Shown here: piece by piece, positions 18,065 to 29,143 of the stretch | How the letters are laid out: each line of letters opens with the position of its first letter | Numbering within the stretch: the first letter of the stretch is position 1 | Assembly: GCA_003427395.1 (NCBI GenBank) | Contig: BFEA01000006.1 | Span: forward strand, 529,218 to 558,391 | Source: Chara braunii | Lineage: Eukaryota; Streptophyta; Charophyceae; Charales; Characeae | DNA length: 29,174 bases | Direction: 5' to 3' | Position numbers and translations under genes: made by a program | The notes under the pieces: generated by a model | Told to the model about the DNA's origin: nothing | The model's database searches: none | What the model saw: only the letters and a program-made list of their open reading frames with translations

Positions 18065-18287
18065 ATCATTTTATATGATAGGAATCGAATCAGACTGACT
18101 CAGGAACCAAACCACACCACAATAGGTACCACACCAGATCAGGAATCACATTTCACTGAGTTCCACAGAAGGCTGATTGACCTCCCAAAAATTATTAAAT
18201 CAATTGAATAATTCAAAATTTTAACAAAAAAATGCATACCTTTGACACTCATGCATCCCACATGCATCTCTCATACTCTCACCAGTG
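18065..18287. repeat. Dispersed repeat Y, copy 1
   Basis: Matches 22931-23137 over its whole length by eye, from ATCATTTTATATGATAGGAA, through CCACACCA, to CATGCATCTCTCATACTC. About eight in ten bases agree, with small indels. No coding frame or inverted termini were seen. The family is unknown, perhaps a MITE or an LTR fragment. Confidence 0.85.
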
Positions 18288-18334
18288 AATAGCCAACACT
18301 GAAACTATTGTCTTTGCAAGAAGAAAACGCCTAA

Positions 18335-18555
18335 TCATTAGCCCAAGCGGGCTAACTAAGTTGGTTTGACAATGGAAGTGATTTGCAGGAGGTTGTGGGT
18401 TCGATTCCGCACGTTGTCGATTTTATCCCCACGGCATCCTGAGATTGGCTTAGGCCTCGTGGCTGGCTGGGAAGCAACCATCTAAGCTTTCCAGCCCGCA
18501 CCTGGTGTGAGGAGCTTGGGTGTTGTTCCTCATACAGAGCAAAACTAGATCCTTA
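18335..18555 (+). mobile_element. tRNA-derived SINE candidate (Pol III A and B boxes)
   Basis: Box A is TAACTAAGTTGG (18353-18364), 11 of 12 to the TRGCNNAGTNGG consensus. Box B is GGTTCGATTCC (18398-18408), a perfect GGTTCRANYCC. The boxes are 45 bases apart, as in tRNA genes. The T-arm does not fold cleanly and no acceptor stem closes, so this is not a functional tRNA. It looks like the tRNA-derived head of a SINE followed by an unrelated body (TGGCTGGCTGGGAAGCAACC and so on). The 3' end is uncertain. No second copy lies in the window. An isolated tRNA pseudogene is the alternative. Confidence 0.6.
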
Positions 18556-19428
18556 ACATAGGAGAGATTTCGTACACGAAAACCCTGTATCGGATTGTTG
18601 AGTTGCGTGTAGGTAGGTAGGTAGCGGAGGGTATATTGAGAGAAGAATATAGGTTAGTTTGTGAATAAATAAAAAAAATGCCTGATCATTATAGATGTAT
18701 ATGGGACAACTGGCTAAGACAGGATTTGCACACATTTTGTTACTGGATAGACTTAAGTTGATCCTTACCTTCTGTTTTGCTAATGCATACGTACATTCAC
18801 TGCACACACACATGTATAATAGTGTGCAATCGTCCACATAAGAGTTGTAAGATACTGGAGCATCATGCCTTTTGGCAGGAAGATAAGTGGAGCCTGCAGC
18901 TACCCCCACGGCATGAATCTACTCTAGTAGCTGTCTATTTTCAGGTCGTGGAGTTTGAAACTTTGTTGAAGCTATTGGATTTTCCCCTGAGCTTACTGGA
19001 CATGCCTGGGGTCACCTGAGTTGCTGAAAAAGGTCAAACAATTGCAGTGTGCAAGGTGACCAAGGTCAAGTACAGTGAGGTACTTATTGTTCTCAAACAG
19101 AACACAGTTCACCCGTGAGAAGCAACCAGAAGAATCCAAGTACAACTGTCCCCGGGCTGTAACATGGACAACTGTCAAGAATGCGTACAATACTACAAAA
19201 TCATGTATTGTTCAATTTTCTTTCTATAATCATGTATTGCTCTGACTTGGCAGTGGAATAGAAATTGAACTGATGCACCCCAGAATGTATATATAGAGTA
19301 CGTACTACATAGTGGCGTCTTGGGTTTTTCAATTTTTTTCCTTCTGGACCTGTCGCTTTTTTCAGAATGGAAAAGGAGGAAGCCAAGTACATAAGACAAC
19401 TATTTACAGAAACGAAAGCAGAAAGAAA
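18556..19428. other. Anonymous sequence
   Basis: AT-rich with a short TAGG run near 18611. A plus open frame ending at 19019 and several minus frames have no recognisable content. No supported gene. Confidence 0.35.
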
Positions 19429-19512
19429 CAAGTGTAGAAAACAAGGCACGAGGGCAAAAGGATATAGCTACTGGTGAAGACGCTGCATTTGGATGGCTGC
19501 CAACTCACCAAG
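19429..19512. repeat. Dispersed repeat X, copy 1
   Basis: Matches 22797-22880 closely (CAAGTGTAGAAAACAAGGCA ... GGATGGCTGCCAACTC), about nine in ten bases identical. In the second locus X is followed 50 bases later by repeat Y, whereas here Y lies 1.1 kb upstream. Confidence 0.85.
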
Positions 19513-19898
19513 CCATAATTTCCTCAAAGGGTTCTACTATCTTCTTTCCTTGACTTGCTGAAGTGAGTTTGTTTGGGATATGCAACTTAGACGGATTGAC
19601 TCAGACAAGTGGGGCATCATCAGGGTCTGAACAGACACAAAGAAATGAAACTGCAGAGGTGACACATGAAGTAACTACGAAAGAGATACTGACAGGGGGT
19701 TCAAGCCTACCTACACTGGGTGATAGCGCACACAGAAGGCCGATCAAATTTAATATGCGAAGTAGTTCCACGTTCCTGATTTTTCTCTCGTGCTATGTTG
19801 CTCTAGTTTGCTCTTGAGAAAGAGGAAAGGACAGACCTGCATGATATGGGTGAAATGCTTGAGATACATATTTGTTCACACAGAATAGTCACATGTTT

Positions 19899-19942
<44 letters not shown>

Positions 19943-21358
19943 ATATTGAAATGCTTGGACTTATCACGCAAAACCACAGGGATATATCAAACGTACAAAA
20001 GCAACCCTGCAAGCATGCATGGAAACACCAGTTGAGCACAGGTAGGATAACATGCAAACAAACACAGACAAGAAATGACCGCTGTCGTTTTCTTTCCCTA
20101 CTTCAATCTCTCCCCCTCCTCTCCTTCCCCTCCTGACATAGCGCTACTCTAGCTGCTTAAAAACGCGAGCTCAAGCATAAACAGAATGTCGAGTGGTCTA
20201 TAATGGGTCTAGATCCCTGACATACTCGCACTACGACTTCTTTTTCTTTACGCAAACAGAATGTTGATTGGCCTATTGGTTATGTACATCCAAACGAAAT
20301 CCTAGTGGCAAAGACTTTTTTTTTTTTTTTAACCTTCTTTTGCTGTTTTTTTTTACAGAGTCTGTCTTTCCGGCGTGTGCACTGTCATCCAGCGAATATT
20401 AGTGTCAGTCCCAGAAAAAAGTACAAACAGACCAACATAGTCCCAGAAAAAAAAGTAAAAACAGCCAGCAATATTAGTGCGAGTCCAAGAAAAACAGCGT
20501 ACTTTCGTGCTCCACCGTGCTCACGTACTTCACACTCTCTTCAGCACACCCGGTTCTGACTATCGGCTAGGTTCATGAGAGTCTGTTCGCAACCTATAAC
20601 ATGGACGACTGCGGATGAAGTTGGGTACAACCCCACCAATGGCCTCAACTACGGGACTCAGCGGTAAGGAAGGTTGTTGTGTCTCAAAGCTAAGGAAGAC
20701 AGTGACCGTAACCAGCGGGACACCCACGTGGAAATGAACTTGAACGTGATCGCGGGTTCTTCCCTTCAGCTCACTAATTGTAAAAAATGAGACTGTTTCG
20801 CCCGCCAGAGCATGGAAAGATACAGCACCAGACGCTCACTCCTCTTGCTTCTTCGCTCCTCTGCTCTTTTCCTTGCTCTTCGCTGGGCCATGCCATCCTG
20901 GCTCCCAATCGGTGCGACACCACACGTGGCTTGAAGCGATGAAAACAGGCGCGCTTGAGAAAGATGTTTGCGGCAACAGGAGTATGACCACAATGAGCAC
21001 CGACTATCTACAAGCGAGAACCGTTGCCTTCTTCCTCAGCTTGGACCACTCTCACCGACTATTACCAGGGGCAGACAGAACTATCAGGTCATTGTCTGGC
21101 CTTACAAGGCCTGGACCCAGGGCCTTTCTGGTCTGTGCTTTTTTTCCACCGTGCAACCGGATTTAAGATTTGTTATGTTAGTGGTTTTTGTAATGTGGGG
21201 ATGACTTCGAAATGGCAAGGAGCAACACATACAGCAATAGTGAGAACCCATATACAACAGTCTAAATGATAAAAAACTCCCTCAGTTGACAACGACCTCC
21301 CATACTATGTTGATTCTGTAGTTGGGAGAAGTCTCCATCAACTAGTCGCAGAGTCTAT

Positions 21359-21360
<2 letters not shown>
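19513..21360. other. Anonymous sequence with minor repeats
   Basis: Includes a (CA)n tract (19902-19936) and, at about 20392-20505, three imperfect copies of an AATATTAGTG-CAGTCCCAGAAAAA-type word. Plus-strand open frames at 19563-19817 and 20873-21269 are unrecognised and overlap in several frames. No supported gene. Confidence 0.35.
19902..19936 (+). repeat. (CA)n microsatellite
   Basis: About 17 uninterrupted CA units, followed by TCACACA. Confidence 0.95.

Positions 21361-21449
<89 letters not shown>
21361..21449 (+). repeat. Compound microsatellite (TC)22(AC)22
   Basis: A pure TC run (21361-21404) passes directly into a pure AC run (21405-21449). Confidence 0.95.
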
Positions 21450-21450
<1 letters not shown>

Positions 21451-22430
21451 CTCTGATACTAATCGGTGAAAGGTACTGCGTTGAGAGTGAAGCCTGGCTA
21501 TTGCTGGTACAATCCCCTCATCTGGCCAAGGCTGCTGCAAATCTCCACTATGCCAAGTCTAACCTGCTACATCCTCCAACGCTAACACTCTCTTGTGGTG
21601 GTTAATCCTCTAGTGCTAACTCCAGTGCTGCTCACCATCTCGAGCACGAGGTTAATCCTCTAGCACACCCCCGTGTGACCGTACCGAGCCTGAAACCTAG
21701 CTTGTATACATTCGACATTTTCAGTCCTTTTGCCTGTAAGTGCATTTTCAATCTCGAACCCTGCCTGCACCGTAGTTTTTGCAAATTAAAAACAGAAGAA
21801 AAGAAAAGACGATTAATAAAAATAACATCTGCAGCAGTTGCGGTAGTGTTGTAGGCATTGAGAGCATAATGCACAACGGCAACTTCAGCACCACAGCACC
21901 AGCTTCTTCAAGCAGGAGAAGTGATGACAGGTGCAGCTGGCTCACACGTGTATGGTGCAACTCTCTGAAGGTCATAAAGACAAGATCGCTCTGCTTCCTT
22001 TTCTGTAAAATATATGTGACTGCGAAATTTGAGCACCGACGACGTTTTAAAACAAAAAAACGATCCCAAAGCATAGGGGGGGGAAAGTTATAAAAAACAA
22101 AGGTGAGCGTATAAAAAAAATGAAAAGAACCAAAAGCAAAATAGACTTGCCCATTCATGGCAGAAAATTATGAAAGATCACAGCACGCAAGATGAGGACA
22201 TACTTACACTACGGACTTCCTCTCGATGTATATGACCGCTTTTCGAACACAGTGTGGATGCAGCTGACAGCAATGTCATGCACAGACAAGTGGGAACACA
22301 GTTCTTCAAATGAGTAGGCCGTGAGACATTCATAGACTCATAGTGCTTAGCACATACGGGCAAACACACAAAGAGTACCTGAACAAAAATTTCCAAAAAA
22401 CATGTGAAAAATAAAAAACTACCAGACTGG
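21450..22430. other. Anonymous sequence
   Basis: Includes a small direct duplication near 21600-21662 (GTTAATCCTCTAG twice, 50 bases apart). Open frames on both strands at 21748-22158 are A/T-driven and show no motif. Confidence 0.35.
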
Positions 22431-22796
22431 AGGAGGAGAAGGAGGAGGAACGAGGAGGGAGGAGGAGGAACGAGGACTGAGGAGGACGAGGAGACAAGAA
22501 GGGAGGAGGAGGGAGGAGAAGAACGGGGATGAAAACAGCATGGAAACAAAAAGTCATTGGTGGTGTGCCACGAGCCATGCAATTGGAGGAGAGAGGGGAG
22601 GAGGGAGGTGGAGGGAGGAGGAGGGCGATGAGGGGGGAACGATGAGGATGAGGAGGACAGAGGAGGGCTAAACCTCCTCCTCTTAGTCTTCGTGGTGGAG
22701 GAAGGAAGGGGACGATGAGGGAGGAAGGATGAGGATGAGGAGGAGGACAAAGGAGGGAGGAGGACGACGAGGGAGGAAGGATGAGGATGAGGATGA
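22431..22796 (+). repeat. Polypurine minisatellite (GGA/GAGGA-rich)
   Basis: About 360 bases almost entirely of A and G on the plus strand, built from GGAGGA, GAGGAC and GATGAG words, with longer internal repeats such as GGAAGGATGAGGATGAGGA (about 22723-22741 and 22775-22793). The minus strand is pyrimidine-rich and accidentally open in two frames as Ser/Pro-rich peptides, which I do not call genes. Confidence 0.9.
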
Positions 22797-22880
22797 CAAG
22801 TGTAGAAAACAAAGCACGAGTGCAAAAGGATAAAGTTATTGGTGAAGACGCTGGATTTGGATGGCTGCCAACTCTCCAAG
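22797..22880. repeat. Dispersed repeat X, copy 2
   Basis: Second copy of the 19429-19512 repeat, next to the purine tract on its left and, after 50 bases, repeat Y on its right. Confidence 0.85.
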
Positions 22881-22930
22881 CATCTTGAGGGGAACAACGA
22901 GATGCTCCCCTCAAAAGCGTGAGTGAGGCA

Positions 22931-23137
22931 TCATTTTACATGATAGGAACCGAATCAGACCAACTCAGGAACCAAACCACACCATAGCAGGTACCAAACG
23001 AGATCAAGAATCACATTTCACTGAGCTCCACACAATGTTGATTATTGGCCCCCCAAAAATATATTAAATCAATTAAATAAATCAAAAAGTGCATACCTTC
23101 AGCCCTCATGCATCCCACATGCATCTCTCATACTCAA
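22931..23137. repeat. Dispersed repeat Y, copy 2
   Basis: Second copy of 18065-18287, with shared words ATGATAGGAA, TCACATTTCACTGAG and TGCATCCCACATGCATCTCT. Confidence 0.85.
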
Positions 23138-25307
23138 GCTAGTAACTAAAGGAGTGTGTGTGCATATCCATAGGAACTCAACTTACGCTCCCCAGAATGG
23201 AAAATGGCCCAAAACCCTAAGGTTATGGCTTTTGAAAGAACACAAAAAAAGAAAACCAAAAAAAAGAGGGAAAGGAAAAAGTAGGCGAATGAAAAAAGTA
23301 GACGTACAGAGGGAGGGAAAAACACTGACCTTTATGCACACCACGATGATGACCTTGGGGGTCGCTAACCACAGAGGCAATGCCCTGCTGCTTGCTCGTT
23401 GGCTGACCGTCTCATGCTCTTGGAGACTCCAATGATGCATTACTGGTTGTTAGTTCAGAGGCCAACACCAGCGCACACAATAACAAAAATTGTGAACAAA
23501 AAATGGACACACACACGCACACATACACACACTGTTCTCATTAATATTGATGGCAAAAAAAAAAAAAACAAAAAAAAACAAATGGCCACATGCACACACA
23601 CTCCTGCATGCACACATATGCTTGGTGTTTCTGAGTGTTATGGCGGTCGGTACTCCACATCCACTAATGACCTTTTAGCCAAGATCAAGTGTGGTATCTA
23701 TTCTGATTAGCTTCAATATTTGTCAGTGATTTGTGGTTCATATGGCCATAAAGATATTAAAGCAAATTTTTCGACGTTTAAAATTGAGAGGGAAGAGAAT
23801 AGGCGACCGAGGGAGTGAGCATGTGCACAAAGGAAAGTAACTAGGAAACATGCTGAGTAACATAAGGATGAAGAGTACGCAAAGGAGTACAAAAACGAGC
23901 ATGTAGTCATATGTGTGTTATCCTTACGCAAGGGCCTTTCATAATGCATTCATTTTATCCGAATGGCAACACATACAATCAAGACAGTCCTAGGTAATAC
24001 CACTAGGTAAAAGGTCCCTACTGTGTGAATAGACCTGCACAGATTGGTACAGAAACACAGGTGTGCAGAAACACAGATGTTTGATACACAGCACACTTGA
24101 ACAAAAATACATAAGCAGGCAAAAAAAAATAAAAAATTGAGGCTCTGAATCCCCATTCATTAATGGTTTGGAGGCAAAAGTTATATTATATAATCCTTTT
24201 GTTTTCCCTATTTTTATTCTTGTGGAAAGTGCATTTTTGCCTTACGTATTTTGGGGCATTTTTTTGTCATTTTGTTTTTGCCATTTATTCAATAAAACGT
24301 CCATTCTATCATTCAGTGGCAAGTTCTATCAAATGACCCCCCGGTTTTGTTATAAATGATGTGGCAATGTGTACTATCAAGGTCGATCAAATGACCCCCT
24401 GCTAAGTTTTTCTTTGGTGCACAGAGCGATTTCAGGCTAGGCGATGATAGCTCGGAAAGATACTGCTGGTTAAACCAACACTATCTTTCACAGGCAAACG
24501 CGAAGTCTCAAAAGTAGCCTATTCCGAAGAAATCGAGGGCTCGGGGCAGGGGTCAGCACCAACTAGCGAAGAGTTACGCTTCGCGGCCAGGTTTTCGACA
24601 ACGTGGGACATTCTGTGACATGTCTCAGTCGCCGATCGGCTGCAGATCCACACCCAGCGTTGTTTGGCCTCAGTTTCGTATAGGGTCGTTTCGTTCGGGT
24701 AATAGGATGATTTTAAATTATTTTTGTGTTGTTTTTATTGGCCACTTTCGTTGGGCGGGAAGCTTCAATTCTATGGTTTTTTTACCTATGGGGTGTTTTT
24801 GAAGCTTGTTGACGTCATTCTTTTGTTTTTTTTAATGTGCAGAAATACACAATATCATAATTGCCTGAGAGCAACTACCTTCAGAGGAACCAGCCCATTG
24901 GCTGAGTCGAGCTCTCATCCAGAAAAAGGGGCGACGAATGGAATGGCTCACAGCCTACTGGCTGATGTGAGTACCCTTATCTGAATTTCACTTTCTTTAG
25001 CTCGTAGAAAGCAAGATTTTTAAAGACGAAAAAAATACAGAAACCATTTTTCAAATGCCAAAAGCGCATCACACAACCCTGTTCCACCGTTTTAATGGAT
25101 GCTAGTTGGTCTTGGCCCCAGGGACGGAAGCAAATTTTTAACCAAAAAAAGTTTAAAAAATAAGAAAAAAAAGGAACGAATAACTTTGCATCCACTGACA
25201 AGGGGAAGACCCTCACGTAGGTGGAAGTTACACCAGTGCTTTGAGGAATGTATCTGGTCAGTATGTGAGGACCGTGAGACATGTCGTTCTCGTTTTTTGC
25301 TAGTACA
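23138..25307. other. AT-rich anonymous sequence
   Basis: Contains imperfect CA-rich patches (23506-23532, 23588-23620) and A runs (23556-23580). A short duplication, ATCAAATGACCCCC, lies at about 24328 and 24386. Two related segments around GCCCATTGGCTGAG and GCCTACTGGCTGATG lie near 24892 and 24953. No gene, RNA or element was recognised. Confidence 0.35.
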
Positions 25308-25775
25308 AGCAAAGCGTGCTAGTACAGGCCCGATGCTTGCCGCATCATCTGCAAAAACAAAGAGCTAGCAACGTCGGAATATATATCGTTACATAATATG
25401 AGAGCGTCAAACCTACAACAGAAAAATATAAAGACAAATTAAATAAAATAAATTTCCATGAAGAAGAAACACAGCCAGACAGAATAGGGGGCTAGAAAAA
25501 AAAAAAATCCTGAATAACAATGCTAGGGCAAACCACTTGCCTGCAAAACGATAACCCGATCACCAATCGCACATGAAGCACCGCTATCGCAGCCCAAGAT
25601 ACATCAAATAATGGGACAAGACCAACCGGAACCAAAGCAGACAAGATTCACATTCTACCATATCCATAGTAAAAAAACGGAATCATTCAGTAGACCCGTA
25701 AACGCAACACCCCAAAAGACAAAAGACAAGATTCAAATTATACCATATCCATAGTTAAAAAAACGGAACTATTCT
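25308..25775 (+). repeat. Dispersed repeat R, copy 1
   Basis: The head contains GCTAGTACAGGCCCGATGC and CATCATCTGCAAAAACAAAG. The tail contains CACTTGCCTGCAAAACGATA and CCAATCGCACATGAAGCAC, ending in ACCATATCCATAGT. The same order is found in copy 2 (27292-27690). A local duplication of the ACAAGATTCA...ACCATATCCATAGT segment lies at about 25645-25675 and 25730-25757. There is no coding capacity. Confidence 0.9.
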
Positions 25776-25840
25776 TTATATCACAAGAGAGCAGTCTATG
25801 TGTAGGCGTCCCTTGGCTCAAAGGTAAGATAATCAAGAGC

Positions 25841-25942
25841 TATGTCCGAGCCTGAAACTTTTCCAGCAGCCTTTTTACTATCCCCCATCTCCTGTCCGAG
25901 CCTGAAACTTTTCCTGCAGCCTTTTTAGTACACCCCATCTGA
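25841..25942 (+). repeat. Tandem duplication, 52-bp unit, two copies
   Basis: TGTCCGAGCCTGAAACTTTT starts at 25841 and again at 25893. The two units differ at a few positions (CCAGCAGCC against CCTGCAGCC, ACTATCC against AGTACAC). Confidence 0.9.
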
Positions 25943-27291
25943 TGAAACCCTTCCCCCACCGTAATCGTCCAACCTTCCCCAGATAATGGTCTAGTGAATC
26001 AGTCTTTAGCTCCTTCTACCATTATCAACCATGCAACCAACCAGGGGGTTTGATGATATCCGGGTTCCAATAAATAGACCTCAAAGGAGAGGAAAAAGCA
26101 GCAAACGTAGGTGAGGGAGGAGTGAGAGAACCCCACGACGAGTTCATGAAACGCAACCGGTGTCTACACCGACCTTTATCCGATCGCAAACAAGCAGAAG
26201 GGTTACCTCAAAGCCCACCGTATGTACCCTTGCCCAAGATAGACAGTGCCACTTAATTAGAAAGCCTACGCGAGGCCAACCGAATCCACCCTTCCTAAGC
26301 AAATCATACACAAATAGAGAGGAAACCCCAACCCCGTCCCTTGTACGAATCGATCAATATTGCCTTGCGAAAGTTTTAAAAGAGGAACTTTTTAAAAGAG
26401 AACATTCAACTTCCGAAAGTCAGACCCGAAGGAATCTCGCGCTTGCCGACAGCAAGTCCTGAGAGTGACGATAAAACTCAGTGAGCCAGATTCCAACGTC
26501 GACTTGAGTTGCCGACCGCTTCTTTATAGAGCCAAGACATCCCCTAGAAGGCACTAAATCGAGGCAACATAGAATAGAATAGAGGATGGGCAAATGAAGT
26601 TACCCTACCAATCTGCCTAAGAGCTCATCAGGCTTGTCGGGGGTTTCCCAACCTTTTCCCATCATGCAAATCTTGACGCCTTAACCTTCTTCCTCCGTCT
26701 CCCCTCCTTTCCTTTTGTTCAGAACAGAGTTCTGAACAAATAGTAGTAACAATTAGAAAAAAAGGTGAAAAAAAAGGAATAATCGAGAGTTCCGACAAGA
26801 AAGGAGAGTATGGCTATGGAGAAGGAAGATTTTCTAGCGAAAGGTCATGATCCTCGTGGGGAGATAAAGATAAAGGAAACCAAAAGCGATGGAGGAGAAA
26901 AAGGGGAAGGGATAGCTGAGGGTTCTATGCAGATTCGAGCTTGGGGGAAAAAGTTAGCTGTTAGCGGACAGCATCAGCCCTGGGAACGGAGAGGATCGTC
27001 CAAGTCGAAACCTGGTCAACCTCCACTCGAGGGAAGGTCTCCGAAGGGTGAGACTGCTCAGGTAAATGGCCAAGAAGTGAGGAGGAGTGGCCCGAAACTG
27101 TATCCTATTCGACAGTGAAAAGAGAAGGGCAGAAAGTACAGTGAAGCCTCCTGCGAATCAGGGAACGATTAGCAGTACGGGAAGGAGGTAAGGTTCGTCG
27201 TCCTGTACCACGTTCTCCTCATTTCTCAAGGGTATTCGCCTCTTTCTACCCTAGTTGGTCTTCGACTCTCCCTTCGCTCCCCAGCTCTCGG
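25943..27291. other. Sequence between R copies; no gene recognised
   Basis: Two plus-strand open frames, 26160-26462 (100 codons) and 26810-27118 (102 codons, starting MAMEKEDFLAKGHD, Lys/Gly/Glu-rich), have plausible ATG starts but no recognisable domain. If R copies 1 and 2 are terminal repeats, this 1.5 kb would be the interior of a non-autonomous element. Confidence 0.35.
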
Positions 27292-27690
27292 CAGAAAAGG
27301 CAAAGCCTGCTAGTACAGTCCCAATGCTCGCCGCATCATCTGCAGAAGCAAAGAGCTAGCAACGGTGGAGTATATATCATCACATAATATGATAGCGCCA
27401 ACACAAAAAACAAAAAAAAAACAAAAAAAATAATTTTAAATTGGAAGAGGAAGGAAACTGCCAAAGAGAACAGGGGCCTGAAAAAAAAAAAAATCCTAAA
27501 TCTTAATGCTCGGGCAAACCACTTGCCTGCAAAACGATAACCCGATCACCAATCGCACATGAAGCGCCCCCAATCACCAATCGCACATGAAGCACTACTA
27601 TCCCATCCCAAGATAGATCAAATGACGGGACAAGACCAACGGGAACCAAAGCAGAAAAGATTCACATTCTACCATATCCATAGTAAAAAA
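27292..27690 (+). repeat. Dispersed repeat R, copy 2
   Basis: Same head and tail as copy 1. The word CACCAATCGCACATGAAGC is duplicated in tandem at about 27547 and 27577. Confidence 0.9.
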
Positions 27691-27761
27691 AAAACAAATA
27701 ACTCTCGTTCACGCCTGACAATCACATCCTACCATATTCATAAAAGAGAAGGTGGTACCAT

Positions 27762-27940
27762 CTGCTTTACCATTTTTTAAATCCGGATGGTATTATTGCC
27801 TTTAAGTTTAATTCTCAAAATAAAAATTGACAGATTAAAAAATATTCTCTTTGCTTTACCTTTTTAAAATCCGGATGGTATTATCGCCTTTAAGTTCAAT
27901 GCTCAAAATAAAATTGACATATTAAAAAATATTCTCTTCC
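27762..27940 (+). repeat. Tandem duplication, about 89-bp unit, two copies
   Basis: Each unit has a TGCTTTACC start, AAATCCGGATGGTATTAT, GCCTTTAAGTT and an ATTAAAAAATATTCTCT end. The first covers about 27762-27850 and the second about 27851-27940. Confidence 0.88.
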
Positions 27941-27943
27941 ATA

Positions 27944-28080
27944 AGAAAAGGCAAAGCCTGCTAGTACAAGCCTGATGCTCGCCTCATCATCTGCAAAAGC
28001 AAAGAGCTAGCAACGTCGGCATATATATCGTCACTTAATATGAGAGCGCCAAACCGGAAACAGAAAAAAAAAAAGACAAA
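27944..28080 (+). repeat. Dispersed repeat R, copy 3 (head only)
   Basis: Matches the R head from AGAAAAGGCAAAGCCTGCTA through ATATGAGAGCGCCAAACC to an A-rich stretch, then stops at about 28080 where unrelated sequence begins. Confidence 0.85.
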
Positions 28081-28890
28081 AAGAAGCGTTGATAGTCATG
28101 CAACACTGCAGGTGATGGTCCCCGCCAATAGACGGAGCAGCGAGCAACAAACTTTCTCAAGAAGGCTTCTCTTATCACCTCCCCTAGTAGACATAGTCTG
28201 ACCTACTTGTGAAGTAATAAAAAAGTGAAACGGACAGTTATCTAATGTGTACGGGAGATACCCTGCATTACTGATTAGACGGTTATATGTGCCAGGTTGT
28301 GCCTAGATTACAGCTCAATCGCGATAGTTGCTCTCAGCAAGTAAGGTTGACTCTTGGCCGAAACAGCTGGTCCATAAACTAAGGGACTCGATCCACTACA
28401 CAAAACTCTACATGCATTTGGACGATTTCTGGCCCGAATACACTCAAAATGTTTGACTCATCTGAATGCACCTAGTCCAGTAAGCGAGCAAATGCATGTA
28501 CGAGCGAGGCCATACGACATGAGAATGTATCTTCCCTATCAAAAGTGGGAAGGGAGATAATACGATATGGCGGATTTTCCTCTCATGATGGTCAATCCAG
28601 GAGCTTGCTAGAAAGTGGGTTAACAAGCGTCCTCCCCGCCTACACATTTCCTTTCATCGCAGTTGCATCGAATTTGCAAAGCGTTTCGAATTTGAGGATC
28701 GTGACCAGCTAAATCTCCTATGCTGGGAAGTGCAGGGAGAGCGATCAAGGGTGGTCGGATTCCGGCACAACAAACCGACTACGATTACAGTATTGACAAT
28801 TACTAGGGCTACTTCGTCACTTCTCTGGGGACGCTCGATCCAGTTTTTCGAGCAGGACGTTTCTCACGATTCACAATTGATCGGACTCGT
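28081..28890. other. Segment between R head and R tail; no gene recognised
   Basis: About 810 bases unlike the surrounding repeat. Short open frames (28444-28647 minus, 28730-28930 plus) lack motifs. It may be an insertion that split one R copy. Confidence 0.4.
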
Positions 28891-29075
28891 GGCGGAAGTA
28901 AAACAACCAAAACGAAAACAGAAAAATTAAAGACAAAAAAATGAATAAGATCGAAGAGGAACGAAAACAGCCAAACAAAACAGGGGGCTAGAAAAATACA
29001 AATCCCAAATGACAATGGTAGCCTAAGGTCAAACGACTTGCCTGCAAAACGATAACCTAATTACCAATCGCAGTG
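28891..29075 (+). repeat. Dispersed repeat R, copy 4 (tail only)
   Basis: Begins in the A-rich middle of R and continues with CAGGGGGCTAGAAAAA, GACTTGCCTGCAAAACGATA and TACCAATCGCAG, ending at the poly-A tract. Confidence 0.8.
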
Positions 29076-29076
29076 C

Positions 29077-29077
<1 letters not shown>

Positions 29078-29111
<34 letters not shown>

Positions 29112-29143
29112 GAGATAAAAAAAAAAAAAAAAAAAAAAAAAAA
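29078..29143 (+). repeat. Two poly-A tracts (A32 and A27) near the window end
   Basis: A32 at 29078-29109 and A27 at 29117-29143, separated by CCGAGAT. The sequence ends 31 bases later. This could be a retroposon tail or a point where assembly stopped. Confidence 0.9.

Noticed and set aside
18341-18415. Functional tRNA gene
   Set aside because: A and B boxes are good, but the T-stem does not pair properly and no acceptor stem closes, so a SINE head is more likely.
19563-21269. Plus-strand frames as possible host exons
   Set aside because: No conserved motif, no convincing splice signals and several competing frames. Composition does not differ from the flanks.
22178-22914. Two overlapping minus-strand open frames, Ser/Pro-rich, up to 239 codons
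   Set aside because: The absence of stops follows from the polypyrimidine composition. Both frames are open at once and neither has a motif.
25841-25942. Terminal repeats of a small transposon
   Set aside because: The two 52-base copies are directly adjacent with no interior, so they are a simple tandem duplication.
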